Counted from the stretch's first letter, positions 44,201-53,000 are shown. The stretch is 64,000 nt of DNA from Pedobacter nanyangensis (GCF_003313505.1 NZ_QMHO01000008.1:81457-145456), one strand, 5' to 3'. Notes: generated by a model from the letters alone, not told the origin. Made by a program: numbers and translations.

Positions 44201-45304
44201 AGCAATAATGGAAACTGTTCTGCCTGTCACCGTGGCAACGCTAGGATTGTTTGACGTGTATGAAATTGGAAATCCAGCGCTGGAATTTTCAGGCAAATCA
44301 AAATCAGCATCGCCATATTTCTTGTTGTTAAGTATACTTAAGTCTACATCTTGTACGGCAAAAACTTCTAACGAATAAGCTTTTGACGTAGAGCAGCCGC
44401 TGTTATCTGCTACCTGAACAGTAAAATTGAAGCTACCAGATACTGTAGGTGTACCCGATATTACCCCCGACTGAGATAAGGTTAGCCCAGCAGGCAGGCT
44501 GCCTGCTACGATGCTGTATTTTGGCGCACCCAAAGCCCCAGTTTGATTAAAACTTGTACTATAAGCACTGTTATAGGTGGCATTGGGTAAAGCTGCTAAA
44601 GAAGGGCTTATCGTAAGCGTTGGACACACATAAGGCGTGTATACCACATTATCTATACCTATATAATCAGAATTGGTACCTAAGGAACCACCGCCGGTAA
44701 CGAAATAGCGAAAAGCCATGCGACCCGATGTGGGTGCCGACAGCCCGGAGATGGTAATCGTGTATTGGGTCCAAGTTTGCGGATACACTCCACCTACCAA
44801 AGTTGGATTAACGCTTAGCAAAAGCGTGGTAAAATCTCCAACGCTTGCAGCAGCAGCTCCCACATTGGTACTCGCTCCGTTGGAACTGAGCCTTACTTCC
44901 AATCGATCAGGATAATCTGTCATGCCTGGTCCAATAGTTGGCTTTCGGGTGTAAAATGTAAATACATCTCCGTTGCGTAGCGTACGGTTGGGCATGATTA
45001 ACCAATTGCTAATGGTACCCGTAGATCCCACGCTGTTAAAATTGACCGCAATGTAGGCGTTATTGGCACCATTATAAGCGTTAAATGGCCCTGGAGTTGG
45101 AGTGGAGTTGGTTGCCGTGCCCTGAAACCACGAAAGAGAACCCAGAGGCGCACTGTTGTTCTGGATTACCCATCCGCTGCCAGCTAAAGTGCTGATGTCA
45201 TTAAAATCTTCAGTAAAAGACTGGGCCTTGGCGCTAATGAACGATGCTAACGTTAAAAACGCTAATAAACACCACCTCAGTTGAATTTGTAGATTTTTTA
45301 CCAT
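41222..45304 (-). CDS. Giant secreted repeat protein with MBG/YDG domains and gliding-motility C-terminus
   Basis: A 1360-residue surface protein. Order: signal peptide (ends FISAKAQ), a cleaved-adhesin/choice-of-anchor region (about 30-230), a putative Ig domain (LPAGLTLSQSGVISGTPT, about 245-315), an MBG domain, five to six YDG repeats of about 83 residues (NKVYDGNNTATVNL, then GDVLTATYS, then AVSVTGISISG), another MBG domain, a cadherin-like domain, and a C-terminal domain of the gliding-motility type (FITPNGDGKNDTWVVHNI to GFITIVRSDQ), which is a type IX export signal. The ATG at 45304 begins the signal peptide; a GTG at 45346 is also in frame. An adhesive role is inferred. Confidence 0.9.
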   Translation of the reverse strand: MVKNLQIQLRWCLLAFLTLASFISAKAQSFTEDFNDISTLAGSGWVIQNNSAPLGSLSWFQGTATNSTPTPGPFNAYNGANNAYIAVNFNSVGSTGTISNWLIMPNRTLRNGDVFTFYTRKPTIGPGMTDYPDRLEVRLSSNGASTNVGAAAASVGDFTTLLLSVNPTLVGGVYPQTWTQYTITISGLSAPTSGRMAFRYFVTGGGSLGTNSDYIGIDNVVYTPYVCPTLTISPSLAALPNATYNSAYSTSFNQTGALGAPKYSIVAGSLPAGLTLSQSGVISGTPTVSGSFNFTVQVADNSGCSTSKAYSLEVFAVQDVDLSILNNKKYGDADFDLPENSSAGFPISYTSNNPSVATVTGRTVSIIAAGSAKITATHPGNAIYLPLNKEETFTVGKAILTATPASQQKTYDGQVYGGGYGITYSGFVLGEDEAAAAISGNIAYTGTSQTATQVGAYPIAVDVSGLSAANYSIQAGPNAQLTISKRDINGTFIASNKIYDGNNTAVIFSATVTPLAVDNGKLSLTGGTASFDDENVGNAKNVTASGMALSGDAAGNYNLVSVANASANITPKVLTVTATGINKVYDATAVATVNLTDDRIVGDVLTVSYGAASFDSKHVGTAKAVSITGISISGADANNYSVSATANATANITTKALLVSATGNHKVYDGNTTATVNLSDDRVAGDVLTATYSNATFNNKDVGTAKAVSVTGISISGADAANYSVNTTANTSANITAKALLVSATGINKVYDGNNTATVNLTDNRVAGDVLTATYSAAAFNNKQVGTAKAVSVTGISISGTNAGNYSVNTTANTTANITAKALLVSAVGINKVYDATITATVNLSDDRIAGDVLTSSYSAATFDNKNVGNGKAVAVTGINISGTDAANYTINTTASTSANITRKALTIIADNKEKFEGTVNPLLTISYSGFVSGENNTVLSTQPSITTTATLTSTQGDYPITVSGAVAQNYTITYQNGILTVKPGAPTSISLAATTLYENRAAGTQAGTLSSTSDSPTATFTYSLVSGSGDTDNASFSISGDRLLTALSLDYETKQSYSVRVRSTTQFGFSLDRVFTVQLNDVNEAPTLSAISNQAICYTTAEQSIPLTGITAGPETTQTTTVTALSGTSGLLSSITVVNSQLRYRIAPGQSGTSTITVTVKDNGGTANGGVDTFVRTFTLTINPLPVIAISSSKGASLSKGETAVLSATSNNGVNYVWSNAAGIVSGQNSASLTVRPLQTTTYTVTATSASGCVSTAMFTIEVKDDFMALQAENFITPNGDGKNDTWVVHNIDAYPNHSLIIVDRAGRVVYEARNYKNDWDGTFKGAALQHGTYYYIFRFENQAIASKKGFITIVRSDQ
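42590..43830 (-). repeat. Tandem YDG-domain repeats, about 249 bp
   Basis: The DNA repeats with period 249 (for example GCTTTTGCGGTAATATT at 42841, and similar at 43090 and 43339). Each unit encodes one 83-residue YDG domain. Similarity is highest in the middle units, which suggests recent duplication or conversion. Confidence 0.75.
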
Positions 45305-45738
45305 AGTAAAATAGTTATTTATAATCAATGTATTGCCTACGCCCACAGGGCATTTAGACTTTTATGTTCGGCACCAAATGCCCGAAGCCATTAGGCCTCG
45401 TTGCTACACAAATTTTTAAACAACAGATTAACTGACCGATTTACGTGATGCGGGTTGTCAAATAGGCCTTATCAATTTTGCTGGCACTTGTTATAAAAGT
45501 CGGGAAACCGTTTACTTTAAAACGGTTAAGAGTATAAGAGACTTGAGCGCTGCAAATAGAGTTAGGTGATCTATTTAGCTAATAGTTAATTTAGTTTTAA
45601 TTTGTTTGGTTACACAAACTTAAAAAAATATTCCTAAAACAAATAAATAAAATGTAATAAAAATAAATTTTAGACGTTGATTGCCCAACAGCCATAAAAC
45701 ATGGCTGTAATCCTTACTTTTGATACAACTTACCAATA
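45305..45738. other. Noncoding spacer upstream of the giant repeat protein
   Basis: About 430 bases, AT-rich near 45590-45680, likely holding the promoter of the giant protein gene. I see no stable terminator and no gene. A GGTTACACAAAC stretch near 45607 is the only unusual phrase. Confidence 0.45.
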
Positions 45739-46413
45739 TTAGTGCGTTAAGGCAGCTTCTCTGGTCAATTCAGCTTTCTCCAAACCAAATTCATCAGAAA
45801 ACCAATCTGTAAGTACTTTCTCTATCTCCTTTTGATTAAATGTATTAGGGTTTCGTCTTGATTTTAGATAGTTTTCTCTTGTTATTTTTTCGGCAACCTG
45901 CCCAACTGTTTGCAGGTTAAGTTCATTAGCAATTTTTTCTGCAAACCAAAATCCCGCTATTGAAAACACAATTCCCGAAAGTCCTATTTTCCAGTTAAAA
46001 AATAGCGCAATAAAAGCTCCTATCGACAAAAACAAAAGTGACCATATTACCCAATCTGGTGGAGACAAAATATTCAATTTAAAGCCTAAGGCGTCTTCCA
46101 ATTTCCTAACCTTTAAACGTCTGCTTTGTGCTGGCAAAATATCCGTAAGTAAAAAGTCTGCCGAGATTTTTTTATGGTCGATTTGCAGTGTCGATGAAAT
46201 GGCTTCACGGAGTTTATAAAATGCTTGTTGAGAGGTGCAATCGTTGGTGCTATTCAGCTGGATTTTATTGACAATATGGTCGCAAAGCTCTCCGAAGGTA
46301 TTGACGTGGGTTAACTCCCCGCTAACAAATCTAATACCGAAAGACTGCTCAACTTTTACAAGTAGTTCCTCAATATCTTCGGGGTCAACGTTTTTAAGTG
46401 CATAGTCTGTCAT
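45739..46413 (-). CDS. Membrane protein with acyl-carrier-like ends
   Basis: A 224-residue protein. Residues 1-60 (PEDIEELLVKVEQSFGIRFVSGELTHVNTFGELCDHI, in pieces EDIEELLVKVEQSFGI and TFGELCDHIVNKI) resemble an acyl-carrier-like helical bundle, but the phosphopantetheine serine (DSL) is absent. Two membrane helices lie at about 121-155, and a second ACP-like phrase follows at the C-terminus (VLTDWFSDEFGLEKAEL). The function is unknown. It is 14 bases after the CYTH gene in the same direction, so they may be co-expressed. Confidence 0.6.
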   Translation of the reverse strand: MTDYALKNVDPEDIEELLVKVEQSFGIRFVSGELTHVNTFGELCDHIVNKIQLNSTNDCTSQQAFYKLREAISSTLQIDHKKISADFLLTDILPAQSRRLKVRKLEDALGFKLNILSPPDWVIWSLLFLSIGAFIALFFNWKIGLSGIVFSIAGFWFAEKIANELNLQTVGQVAEKITRENYLKSRRNPNTFNQKEIEKVLTDWFSDEFGLEKAELTREAALTH

Positions 46414-46427
46414 AGCGTTACTTTAGT

Positions 46428-46895
46428 TTACCAAGTTTTAAAAGGTTTGATAGTCAAATTGGAATTAGCGTACCTAAGGTCGTCGGTTACATTTTCACCT
46501 ACCCAATTTGGTATTGGATACTTTTCGTCTTCATTGGTTAGCTCTATTTCTGCAACAATCAATCCTTCGTTCAAGCCTTTAAACTCGTCAACTTCCCAAG
46601 TGTAGCCTTGATGAGTTACAAGATGCCTGGTCTTTTCAATTAGATTTGAACAAAATTTATTGATTAATTCATTTGCATCCGCAATAGGTATTTCATACTC
46701 AAATTCAAGCCTGCTGGCGCCAACGGCTTTACCTTTTATAGTGATAAATCCAGACATGTCTTTTGTCCTCACACGAATGGTTTTCTCGGGATCGGTTTGT
46801 AAATATGCTTGTCTAATTTCAACGCTCCTGCTTGGGGTTACGTGTTTCCAAATATCTGGAATTACTAAATACTTGTATTCTATTTCGGTTGCCAT
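46428..46895 (-). CDS. CYTH-domain protein (triphosphate tunnel enzyme family)
   Basis: A 155-residue protein starting MATEIEYKYLV, with the family motif E-x-E-x-K (E4-I-E6-Y-K8) and the strands VRTKDMSGFITIKG, SRLEFEYEIP and WEVDEF, EGLIVAEIEL that line the tunnel. CYTH proteins of this size usually hydrolyse inorganic tri- or pyrophosphate compounds. The acyl-carrier-like membrane protein gene follows 14 bases later. The exact substrate is not known from the sequence. Confidence 0.85.
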   Translation of the reverse strand: MATEIEYKYLVIPDIWKHVTPSRSVEIRQAYLQTDPEKTIRVRTKDMSGFITIKGKAVGASRLEFEYEIPIADANELINKFCSNLIEKTRHLVTHQGYTWEVDEFKGLNEGLIVAEIELTNEDEKYPIPNWVGENVTDDLRYANSNLTIKPFKTW

Positions 46896-46966
46896 AAACT
46901 GTTAATTAAGCCCAAACTTGACCTTGCTTTCAAAGTTACAAATAAGCTAATTAAGTTGTAACCGTT

Positions 46967-47515
46967 TTAACTCTGCTGGTTTTCAAATGCCTGTTTGGCT
47001 TTCTCGTAACTTCTATATTTATCCTGATGGAGCCAGCCAATTCTTGCCCCTTGACTAATCAGTTCATGATAGGCTCTATTGCGATGAAACTCAGGCCTAA
47101 ATTCAAACTCCTCATCGTAATAGCAAGTGGCATCATTCACCACTTTTCCATCTACCACGGTTAAAAACAACTCGTGTGTGGCTACATCCGCAAAGTCTTC
47201 GTAATAAATGAGCATAAACCTATCTGGGCTTATGCTCTTGATGCGCGAAGCAAGAGCTGAAAAATCGTAGGGAAAGGGCCCTTCATTGTCCTCATCTTCG
47301 TAGGTGCTATACACAACGGCAGCAGTATCCAAGGCAGTAACCACCTCTGTGGCATTAGCCACATGAGCAATAAAAATGCTAACAGCGCCCCACCAATCAT
47401 TGTACAGCTTTGGATCAAGGGGGATTACAAATGCCCTGTGCTCTCTAAAGTGTACGATCTCACTAGGGACGTTTACGTGATCTAAAACAATTAAAGCACA
47501 GATATTTTGAGCCAT
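46967..47515 (-). CDS. Hypothetical protein
   Basis: A 182-residue acidic cytoplasmic protein rich in aromatics, with no signal peptide. Typical segments are HFREHRAFVIPLDPKLYNDW, FPYDFSALASRI and MLIYYEDFADVATHELFLTV. I do not recognise the family. It stands between single genes of unrelated function. Confidence 0.6.
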   Translation of the reverse strand: MAQNICALIVLDHVNVPSEIVHFREHRAFVIPLDPKLYNDWWGAVSIFIAHVANATEVVTALDTAAVVYSTYEDEDNEGPFPYDFSALASRIKSISPDRFMLIYYEDFADVATHELFLTVVDGKVVNDATCYYDEEFEFRPEFHRNRAYHELISQGARIGWLHQDKYRSYEKAKQAFENQQS

Positions 47516-47558
47516 ATTTCACTTTATTAATCCAATACAGGATTTACTTATTCGGCAT

Positions 47559-47951
47559 TTAGTTAATGGTATCATTTAAGTATTCACTACTCCGTTTAAC
47601 CACCAGCAGATCAAAAACGCCCAACAAAATGATCCAAACCGAAAAAAGCACCGTTATTGGAACGCTAATGACGTTTGCAAAAAAAGGCAAAACGAAGATA
47701 ATGATACCCAGTAAAACAGAAATAGTGCCGTTGGCATACTTTAAGGGTTTTAAATAGTTTCCGGTTAGCGACATAACGGTATCAATGGCCAGTAAAACGG
47801 CATAGGCCAGGCCTATAAAATTTGCCAACTTCTCGGTTGTGGTTAAATCGAGTATACCTAAATTATCTATAGCGCTTATAAACCCGGCAACCGAAAATAT
47901 ACCTTTTGTTATAATCCATAAGTAGTATGTTGATTGGTAAAACGGCTTCAT
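47559..47951 (-). CDS. Small membrane protein (DUF308/HdeD-like)
   Basis: A 130-residue protein with four hydrophobic helices (about 10-28, 43-62, 72-92 and 97-117). The last part, VISVPITVLFSVWIILLGVFDL, resembles HdeD/DUF308 family helices. Function unknown; HdeD proteins are linked to acid resistance in enteric bacteria, which need not apply here. It is followed by a 273-base spacer in which I see nothing but AT-rich sequence and a weak GCTTTTTAAGC palindrome near 48090-48105. Confidence 0.65.
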   Translation of the reverse strand: MKPFYQSTYYLWIITKGIFSVAGFISAIDNLGILDLTTTEKLANFIGLAYAVLLAIDTVMSLTGNYLKPLKYANGTISVLLGIIIFVLPFFANVISVPITVLFSVWIILLGVFDLLVVKRSSEYLNDTIN

Positions 47952-48224
47952 TGCTTATTTTTAAAGGATTATGATTTGTTTTATGGAGTTGTTTTGAGGC
48001 ATTTAGTGGATTAAGCTTGATTGTTAGGCGCTGTTTTTACCGCTACAACCTTATTTTGAGCAGGCTTTTGTTCGGATATTATCCGATAGAGCTTTTTAAG
48101 CTTTTTTTAAAAACCATAAAGTTTCCATTAAGCGGTTGAACTGGGCAGGATATTTCATAAAATTTTAGGTTCGTTTATTGTTTAAGGTATAGGCACTAAA
48201 GTGATGCGCCTGATTGAGTCGTTA

Positions 48225-48674
48225 TCATGATTGCCCAACCAATCTCCTATGATAATTGATTTGCCCCAAGTGATAATTCAAATGTGTACTCAAATGCACC
48301 AAGAAGTATTGGGTGGAAGTTTTTTCCTGCAACACCAATAACGGATATTCCTGTTGCATAGCCTCGTCGCTTACGTTTTGCAGGGCGTTTTTAATGATCG
48401 CTATGGTGTCGTTCAATTTGGCAATCAATTCTTCTCTGGGTACATCCTTCAATGAAAATTCCATTTCACGGTTCCTCACATAACCCGTTTTGCCCATTTC
48501 CTTACCAATGTAAGTGTTTAAATTACCAATGAGGTGTAACGCTAAGTTCCCTGCCGAATTGGCAATGCCCTTTTCGATACGCCATAAATCAGTTTCGTTA
48601 GTATAAAGTTCCAATTCGTTGATCACTCTTTTTAAATCTCTTTCGAAAAGAGCGGTTAAAGTATTTGCAAGCAT
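48225..48674 (-). CDS. DinB-family protein
   Basis: A 149-residue four-helix-bundle protein of the DinB/YfiT superfamily. Metal-type histidines occur in GNLALHLIGNLNTYIG and in LVHLSTHLNYHLGQINYHRRL. Many relatives bind a divalent metal and act as thiol-dependent S-transferases or hydrolases; the substrate is unknown. A second DinB-like gene lies 56 bases upstream in the same direction, so they may form an operon. Confidence 0.82.
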   Translation of the reverse strand: MLANTLTALFERDLKRVINELELYTNETDLWRIEKGIANSAGNLALHLIGNLNTYIGKEMGKTGYVRNREMEFSLKDVPREELIAKLNDTIAIIKNALQNVSDEAMQQEYPLLVLQEKTSTQYFLVHLSTHLNYHLGQINYHRRLVGQS

Positions 48675-48730
48675 ATATTTTATTTTTTTAGGGGTCGTAT
48701 TTAATCATCTAACTATAATCGGTAGAGTTT

Positions 48731-49207
48731 CTACTTAATTCCTTCCAACAACAATTTCTTGATCAGCACAATTTGCCCCAAGTGGTAATAACTGTGCTCA
48801 ATCATGGCCTGGATATTACGATTGTAAGTACTGTATTTTTCATCTACAAAAACATCGCTCAGTTGAGCTTTGGGCATCTTATCTACCCAAGCGGCAAACT
48901 CCTGGGCATCGTACCAAAAGGCGGATAGAAACGCTTCCCACTCCAACTGCGAAGTAATGGGCGGGAAATCGAAACTATATTGGTCCTTGATATCCAAAGT
49001 GCCACCTTTAAACACCTGGTTAATGCCGTGGATATAATAATGCACATGCTGTGCCAAGGCCGCAATGGTGTTCAAATTGCCCACTTGTGCCGTAGCCGTT
49101 TGCCAATCCAAATGATCCAATTGGTGCTTATAATTGGTATTGGCAATCCAAGTGCCGTTAAGGATCACTTCGGCAAATCTTTTCGCTATTTCTTTGGTAC
49201 TTTCCAT
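48731..49207 (-). CDS. DinB-like protein
   Basis: A 158-residue protein related to the DinB superfamily. ALAQHVHYYIHGIN and MIEHSYYHLGQIVLIKKLLLEG give the expected histidine triad. Similarity to its neighbour at 48225 is low overall but the C-terminal YHLGQI phrase is shared. It starts 3 bases after the stop of the alpha/beta hydrolase gene, so the three genes 50128-48225 are likely read together. Confidence 0.8.
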   Translation of the reverse strand: MESTKEIAKRFAEVILNGTWIANTNYKHQLDHLDWQTATAQVGNLNTIAALAQHVHYYIHGINQVFKGGTLDIKDQYSFDFPPITSQLEWEAFLSAFWYDAQEFAAWVDKMPKAQLSDVFVDEKYSTYNRNIQAMIEHSYYHLGQIVLIKKLLLEGIK

Positions 49208-49210
49208 GGT

Positions 49211-50128
49211 TTACTTTTTATTTAAGAACTTCTCTATCATGGGCACCACAAATTCACTGTCCTTGGTTTCGGGGGTTAAGGTAGTCACCTCACCAATGTA
49301 GCCGCCGTGCCCACCAGGAATAATGGCCAGTTCCGAATGTGCAATCAGCCGATGCAATTGTAAGGCATGTTCGGGGGTAATCACGTCCTTATCTCCAATG
49401 ATAATCAGTGTGGGCACTTTAATGGCGGTAATTTTTTCATCTTCAATATCCTTAAAAACCACCATCCGTTGCGCATCCTTATCATGCATAGCCTGCAAGC
49501 CTTGTTGATTAGGGTTGACTTTCAAATAAGCTTCTTTTAATTGGGGCGGCATATTATCCAGCGACGCCTGTTTCATGAAATCCCAAAACTGGGGCGGCAC
49601 TCCGCTGCGCTTGGCCAAAGCCGAAGCCAAAATAATTTTACGGACCAATTGTGGATGCCTGATCGCGATTTGCATGGTGGTAGTGCCACCGTTGCTAAAC
49701 CCCAAGAAATCAGCCTTGGCGATGTTCAAGTGCTTCAGCAATGCGGCCACGTCATCGGCATCCTGCTCAAAAGTAACGCCAGTAGCTCGATCGCTGGTAC
49801 GGCCATGTGCCTGCAGTTCTACGGCAATAATCTTTCTGTTTTTGGCAAAGCGTGGGATGACCCGCTCAAAATTAGACTGAATGGTAGAGCCACCGCCATG
49901 AATGAGCACCAGGGGCTGCCCCTGGCCATAAATCTCATAGTATAAATTAATGCCGTTTACGGCTGCATGTCCGCTGCTAAAGGCAAGGTTATCGTGGGGG
50001 ATATTGTTCATATCTGAAGGTTTTGAAGATTGGTTTTGACGACAGGCAGCCAAACAAAACACGAAGCCCGCTACAAGCATCAAACACTGCTTTAAGCTCC
50101 CCCTTCGCTTGTTCATGCGGTTTACCAT
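49211..50128 (-). CDS. Alpha/beta hydrolase, predicted lipoprotein
   Basis: A 305-residue hydrolase with an N-terminal lipoprotein-type signal (LMLVAGFVFCLAAC). Catalytic triad: nucleophile serine in GFSNGGTT, aspartate in IIGDKDVITP and histidine in IPGGHGGYIG; the oxyanion region is LIHGGGS. The substrate is unknown. I chose the ATG at 50128; ATG 50116 is as good, while the frame open up to 50185 would place a membrane-incompatible extra leader before the signal. The MFS gene lies upstream on the same strand. Confidence 0.85.
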   Translation of the reverse strand: MVNRMNKRRGSLKQCLMLVAGFVFCLAACRQNQSSKPSDMNNIPHDNLAFSSGHAAVNGINLYYEIYGQGQPLVLIHGGGSTIQSNFERVIPRFAKNRKIIAVELQAHGRTSDRATGVTFEQDADDVAALLKHLNIAKADFLGFSNGGTTTMQIAIRHPQLVRKIILASALAKRSGVPPQFWDFMKQASLDNMPPQLKEAYLKVNPNQQGLQAMHDKDAQRMVVFKDIEDEKITAIKVPTLIIIGDKDVITPEHALQLHRLIAHSELAIIPGGHGGYIGEVTTLTPETKDSEFVVPMIEKFLNKK

Positions 50129-50193
50129 ATCTATTAAGCTCAATTTAGCACCAAGATAAAAGGACCATTTGACAATCGCAAACACCTGGTAAA

Positions 50194-51597
50194 TTAAGCT
50201 GTGGAGCGCATGTTCTCGCCGTCCTTAAAATGCAATCTCCTGAATACCAGCCCAGATAAGATGGTGAGTGCGCCGATAACCAAAAAGGTGTATCTGAAGG
50301 CATTATGGATTTCGTTATGGATCAGCTTGGCATCGCCCTGAAAAACCTTCAGTACAATTAGCCCGAAAGCCACCCCAAAACCAATGGCCAGTTGCTGGTT
50401 AACCGAAACCAGGGAATTACCGCTACTGGTATGATACTGCCTTAAATCGGCAATAGAAATAGAATTCATGGCCGTAAATTGGATGGAGTTGAAAAAGCCC
50501 AGCATGGCGATAATGGGCACATACCAATAAATGGAGGTTTGGATGACCGGAATAGCCATGCAGCAGATCAACAGCCCAATTAAAAAGGTGTTCAACATCA
50601 GGGTATTTCGGTAGCCAAAGGTTTCGAGGATTTTAATGACCGCCGATTTACCAAACATGGCGGTTACGGCCATTGGGGCAATGATCCAGCCTGAAGTAAC
50701 GGCCGATTGTCCATAGGCAATTTGGATCATCATAGGCAACAACAAAGGTACTGAACTAATTCCCAAACGGGTAGCCAGGTTTCCTACAATACCCACCCTA
50801 AAGGTACGTACCTTAAATAAATTGAGCGGAAAAATGGGATTATTGTCCCTACTGGCATGCCGATAATAGAAATACAGCATCAAAAAGCCCAATAACAGTA
50901 CGGTAAGCACAGGCGTAACATGAATGGTATTGCCAAACAGCTCCAGGGCAATGGAAAGCAAGAGGGAAGCTGCTGCAAAGATGAGAAATCCCTTTAGGTC
51001 GAAATCTATAATGGCCGACCGATAATCGGGCATAAACTTAAGGCTTAACAAGATACCTACAGCCCCAATGGGGATGTTGATGAGAAAAATCCAGTGCCAC
51101 GAGAGGTAATCGACCATGTACCCGCCAACCAAAGGGCCCAACACAGGCCCGATCAGTGCCGGAATAATAGCAAAGTTCATGGCTTTGAGCAGCTCATTTT
51201 TGGGGAAAGTTTTAATGAGAGCCAGTTTTCCCACAGGTGTCATTAAACTACCGCCCACCCCTTGGATCATCCGGGAAATTACCAGTTCGGTAAGGCTACC
51301 TGAAAGAGAGCAGAACAAGGAGCCTACACTAAACAAGATCAGGGCAAAGATGAAGATTCTTTTGGTGCCAAACTTATCAGCCAAGAAACCACTTACGGGC
51401 ATAAATACCGCCAAAGTAAGTACATAGCTGATGATGGCATTTTGCATGTTCAGCGGTGATTCGTTTAAGTCTTTGGCAATGGTGGGCAAGGAAGTATTAA
51501 GGATAGTCGAATCCAGCATCTGCATAAAAATAGAGGTTGCCAAAATAACTGGCAGTAACTTCTTGGTTGTGCTAGTATGTACGACGGTTTCTTCCAA
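50194..51597 (-). CDS. DHA2-type MFS multidrug efflux transporter
   Basis: A 467-residue transporter with about 14 membrane helices. The DHA2/EmrB signature MLDSTILNTSLPTIAKDL lies in helix 1; LADKFGTKRIFI is the loop 2-3 motif, and GPVLGPLVGGYMVDYLSW is the antiporter motif C. It is expected to expel lipophilic compounds using the proton gradient. No membrane-fusion protein of the EmrA type is adjacent, nor is an outer-membrane channel gene, so it may work alone at the inner membrane. Genes for a hydrolase and two DinB proteins follow on the same strand. Confidence 0.92.
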   Translation of the reverse strand: MEETVVHTSTTKKLLPVILATSIFMQMLDSTILNTSLPTIAKDLNESPLNMQNAIISYVLTLAVFMPVSGFLADKFGTKRIFIFALILFSVGSLFCSLSGSLTELVISRMIQGVGGSLMTPVGKLALIKTFPKNELLKAMNFAIIPALIGPVLGPLVGGYMVDYLSWHWIFLINIPIGAVGILLSLKFMPDYRSAIIDFDLKGFLIFAAASLLLSIALELFGNTIHVTPVLTVLLLGFLMLYFYYRHASRDNNPIFPLNLFKVRTFRVGIVGNLATRLGISSVPLLLPMMIQIAYGQSAVTSGWIIAPMAVTAMFGKSAVIKILETFGYRNTLMLNTFLIGLLICCMAIPVIQTSIYWYVPIIAMLGFFNSIQFTAMNSISIADLRQYHTSSGNSLVSVNQQLAIGFGVAFGLIVLKVFQGDAKLIHNEIHNAFRYTFLVIGALTILSGLVFRRLHFKDGENMRSTA

Positions 51598-51762
51598 ATT
51601 TGCTGCAATATTGTATAGGTAAAGCTACGATTTATAGCACATTTTTAACGCCGTTTTTTGTCATTTGTTTACACAAATACATCAATTCGTGGTTTCATCA
51701 GGGGATTCCCTTGCTACTTTCGCCATCCCGTACTCCAGCGCTGTGCTCTGCTCCTTATCATC

Positions 51763-51818
51763 CTGAGCGCAGCGAAGGTTCTCCACCAACACGAATTAAG
51801 ATTCTTCGCTGCGCTCAG
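51763..51818. repeat. Inverted repeat, CTGAGCGCAGCGAAG type
   Basis: CTGAGCGCAGCGAAG (51763-51777) and its exact inverse (51804-51818) form 15-bp arms around 26 bases. A further single copy is at 52922-52936. The rest of the 333-base spacer (51598-51930) holds no gene. Confidence 0.6.
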
Positions 51819-51930
51819 CCTGACAGGAAATTTAATGTTATCCGGCTTCGATAGTATATTGCTACGCTTGGCTTCCATTGCTACCAAGAACAATTTAGCT
51901 ATACAAAGACATGATCAAACTTTTCATCAG

Positions 51931-52302
51931 CTAACATTCCCAGCTACCACGCTTTTTGGCCAAATCAATCATCAATTGACCTTGGGGCATCATCAAGCCC
52001 TTATTGATCATAAGCTGTGCCCTTTCCCTGTTGATCAAACTCCAACTACTCCTCCTAGGATTCCGTGGGCCAAAAGTAAGGTAATAGCTCTGGTGGTCTC
52101 TTTTTTTGCAGAGGCTGTCTATCCAACCAAAACAAAGCGCTTCTTCGGTAGCATCATTAAGGTTAATGCTTTGCACTTGGCTCTTTTTGGTGTACAAAAT
52201 AAGCCAAACTGATTTCTCTTCGTTACAGTTCTGGGCCAGCCACTGTCGCCATTCGTTTCTGCTAGGAGCATAAACTGCCAATTTTCCGTCTTTAGTTTCC
52301 AT
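51931..52302 (-). pseudogene. YdeI/OmpD-associated-type protein, C-terminally truncated
   Basis: A 123-residue protein of the YdeI/OmpD-associated family: WRQWLAQNCNEEKSVWLIL, ALCFGWIDSLCKK, the serine/arginine phrase NPRRSSWSLINRERAQLMI, and IDLAKKRGSWEC at the end. Relatives known to me have about 180-195 residues, with a long C-terminal part after the phrase AKKTGxW. Here a stop codon occurs at that point and the following bases in any frame do not restore the family. A palindromic repeat unit lies about 110 bases beyond the break. I consider it a decayed gene; a short functional form is possible. Confidence 0.6.
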
Positions 52303-52466
52303 GATTTAGGTTTTGATGAAACTAAATTAGAGACGCCCAGTGACAGCCCTATGGCAGTGCTAATTTTTTCCTGAAAAAAGAAGAAAAATCAGATCATCGT
52401 TAGGAGCTACATCGTATCAAAAAATTTTAATGAAATTGCCTCCTTGTTATTTATGCAGTATAAAAG

Positions 52467-52832
52467 CTACAATATCGAAGCGTCATCCGATCGCCTGCCC
52501 TTTAAAGCTTCTTCCTCGGCTTCCCTACGTTCTTCGGCACTCAAACCCTGTTTTCTGGTCCATCCCGTTTGTTCTTTAAATTCACCTTCCTGGTCTATCT
52601 GAGGTTGCATATTACTTTCTTCCTCATTCAGCACCCTTGATTCCGCATCTTCGCTAATCTCATTTTTAGGATACTGCGTTTCATGATAAAGATTATCCTC
52701 ATTTGGAGCCTCATATTCCCGATTGCCGCCAGCCGAGGTAGGCATGTCCTGATTGGTGTGAGCCTTATTCCGTTCTTGATTTTTTGGAGATGAACCTTGT
52801 TCTTCCCCATTTGGTTGTTTTTGATTTTCCAT
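52467..52832 (-). CDS. Hydrophilic hypothetical protein
   Basis: A 121-residue protein composed nearly entirely of charged and polar residues (Glu, Gln, Asn, Arg, Lys), probably disordered, with SAEERREAEEEALKGRRSDD near the end. There is no signal peptide and no family is recognised. It belongs to a loose group of small stress-type genes (52467-54180) on the minus strand. Confidence 0.6.
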   Translation of the reverse strand: MENQKQPNGEEQGSSPKNQERNKAHTNQDMPTSAGGNREYEAPNEDNLYHETQYPKNEISEDAESRVLNEEESNMQPQIDQEGEFKEQTGWTRKQGLSAEERREAEEEALKGRRSDDASIL

Positions 52833-52921
52833 ATGGTTTAATTTTAAATTGCCCTAATGGTGCACTCGTTCATTAGCGCTTTGGGTAGTGTCCTGATCAG
52901 TTCCGTTCAAGATTTGTCGTC

Positions 52922-52936
52922 CTGAGCGCAGCGAAG
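52922..52936 (+). repeat. Single copy of CTGAGCGCAGCGAAG
   Basis: The same 15 bases as the arms of the repeat at 51763-51818, here without a close inverse partner. Confidence 0.5.
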
Positions 52937-53000
52937 GTTCTGCTGTAGCAAACCTTCATTACGTATATCCTGAATGCAGGTAAAACTATCCCACTTACTG

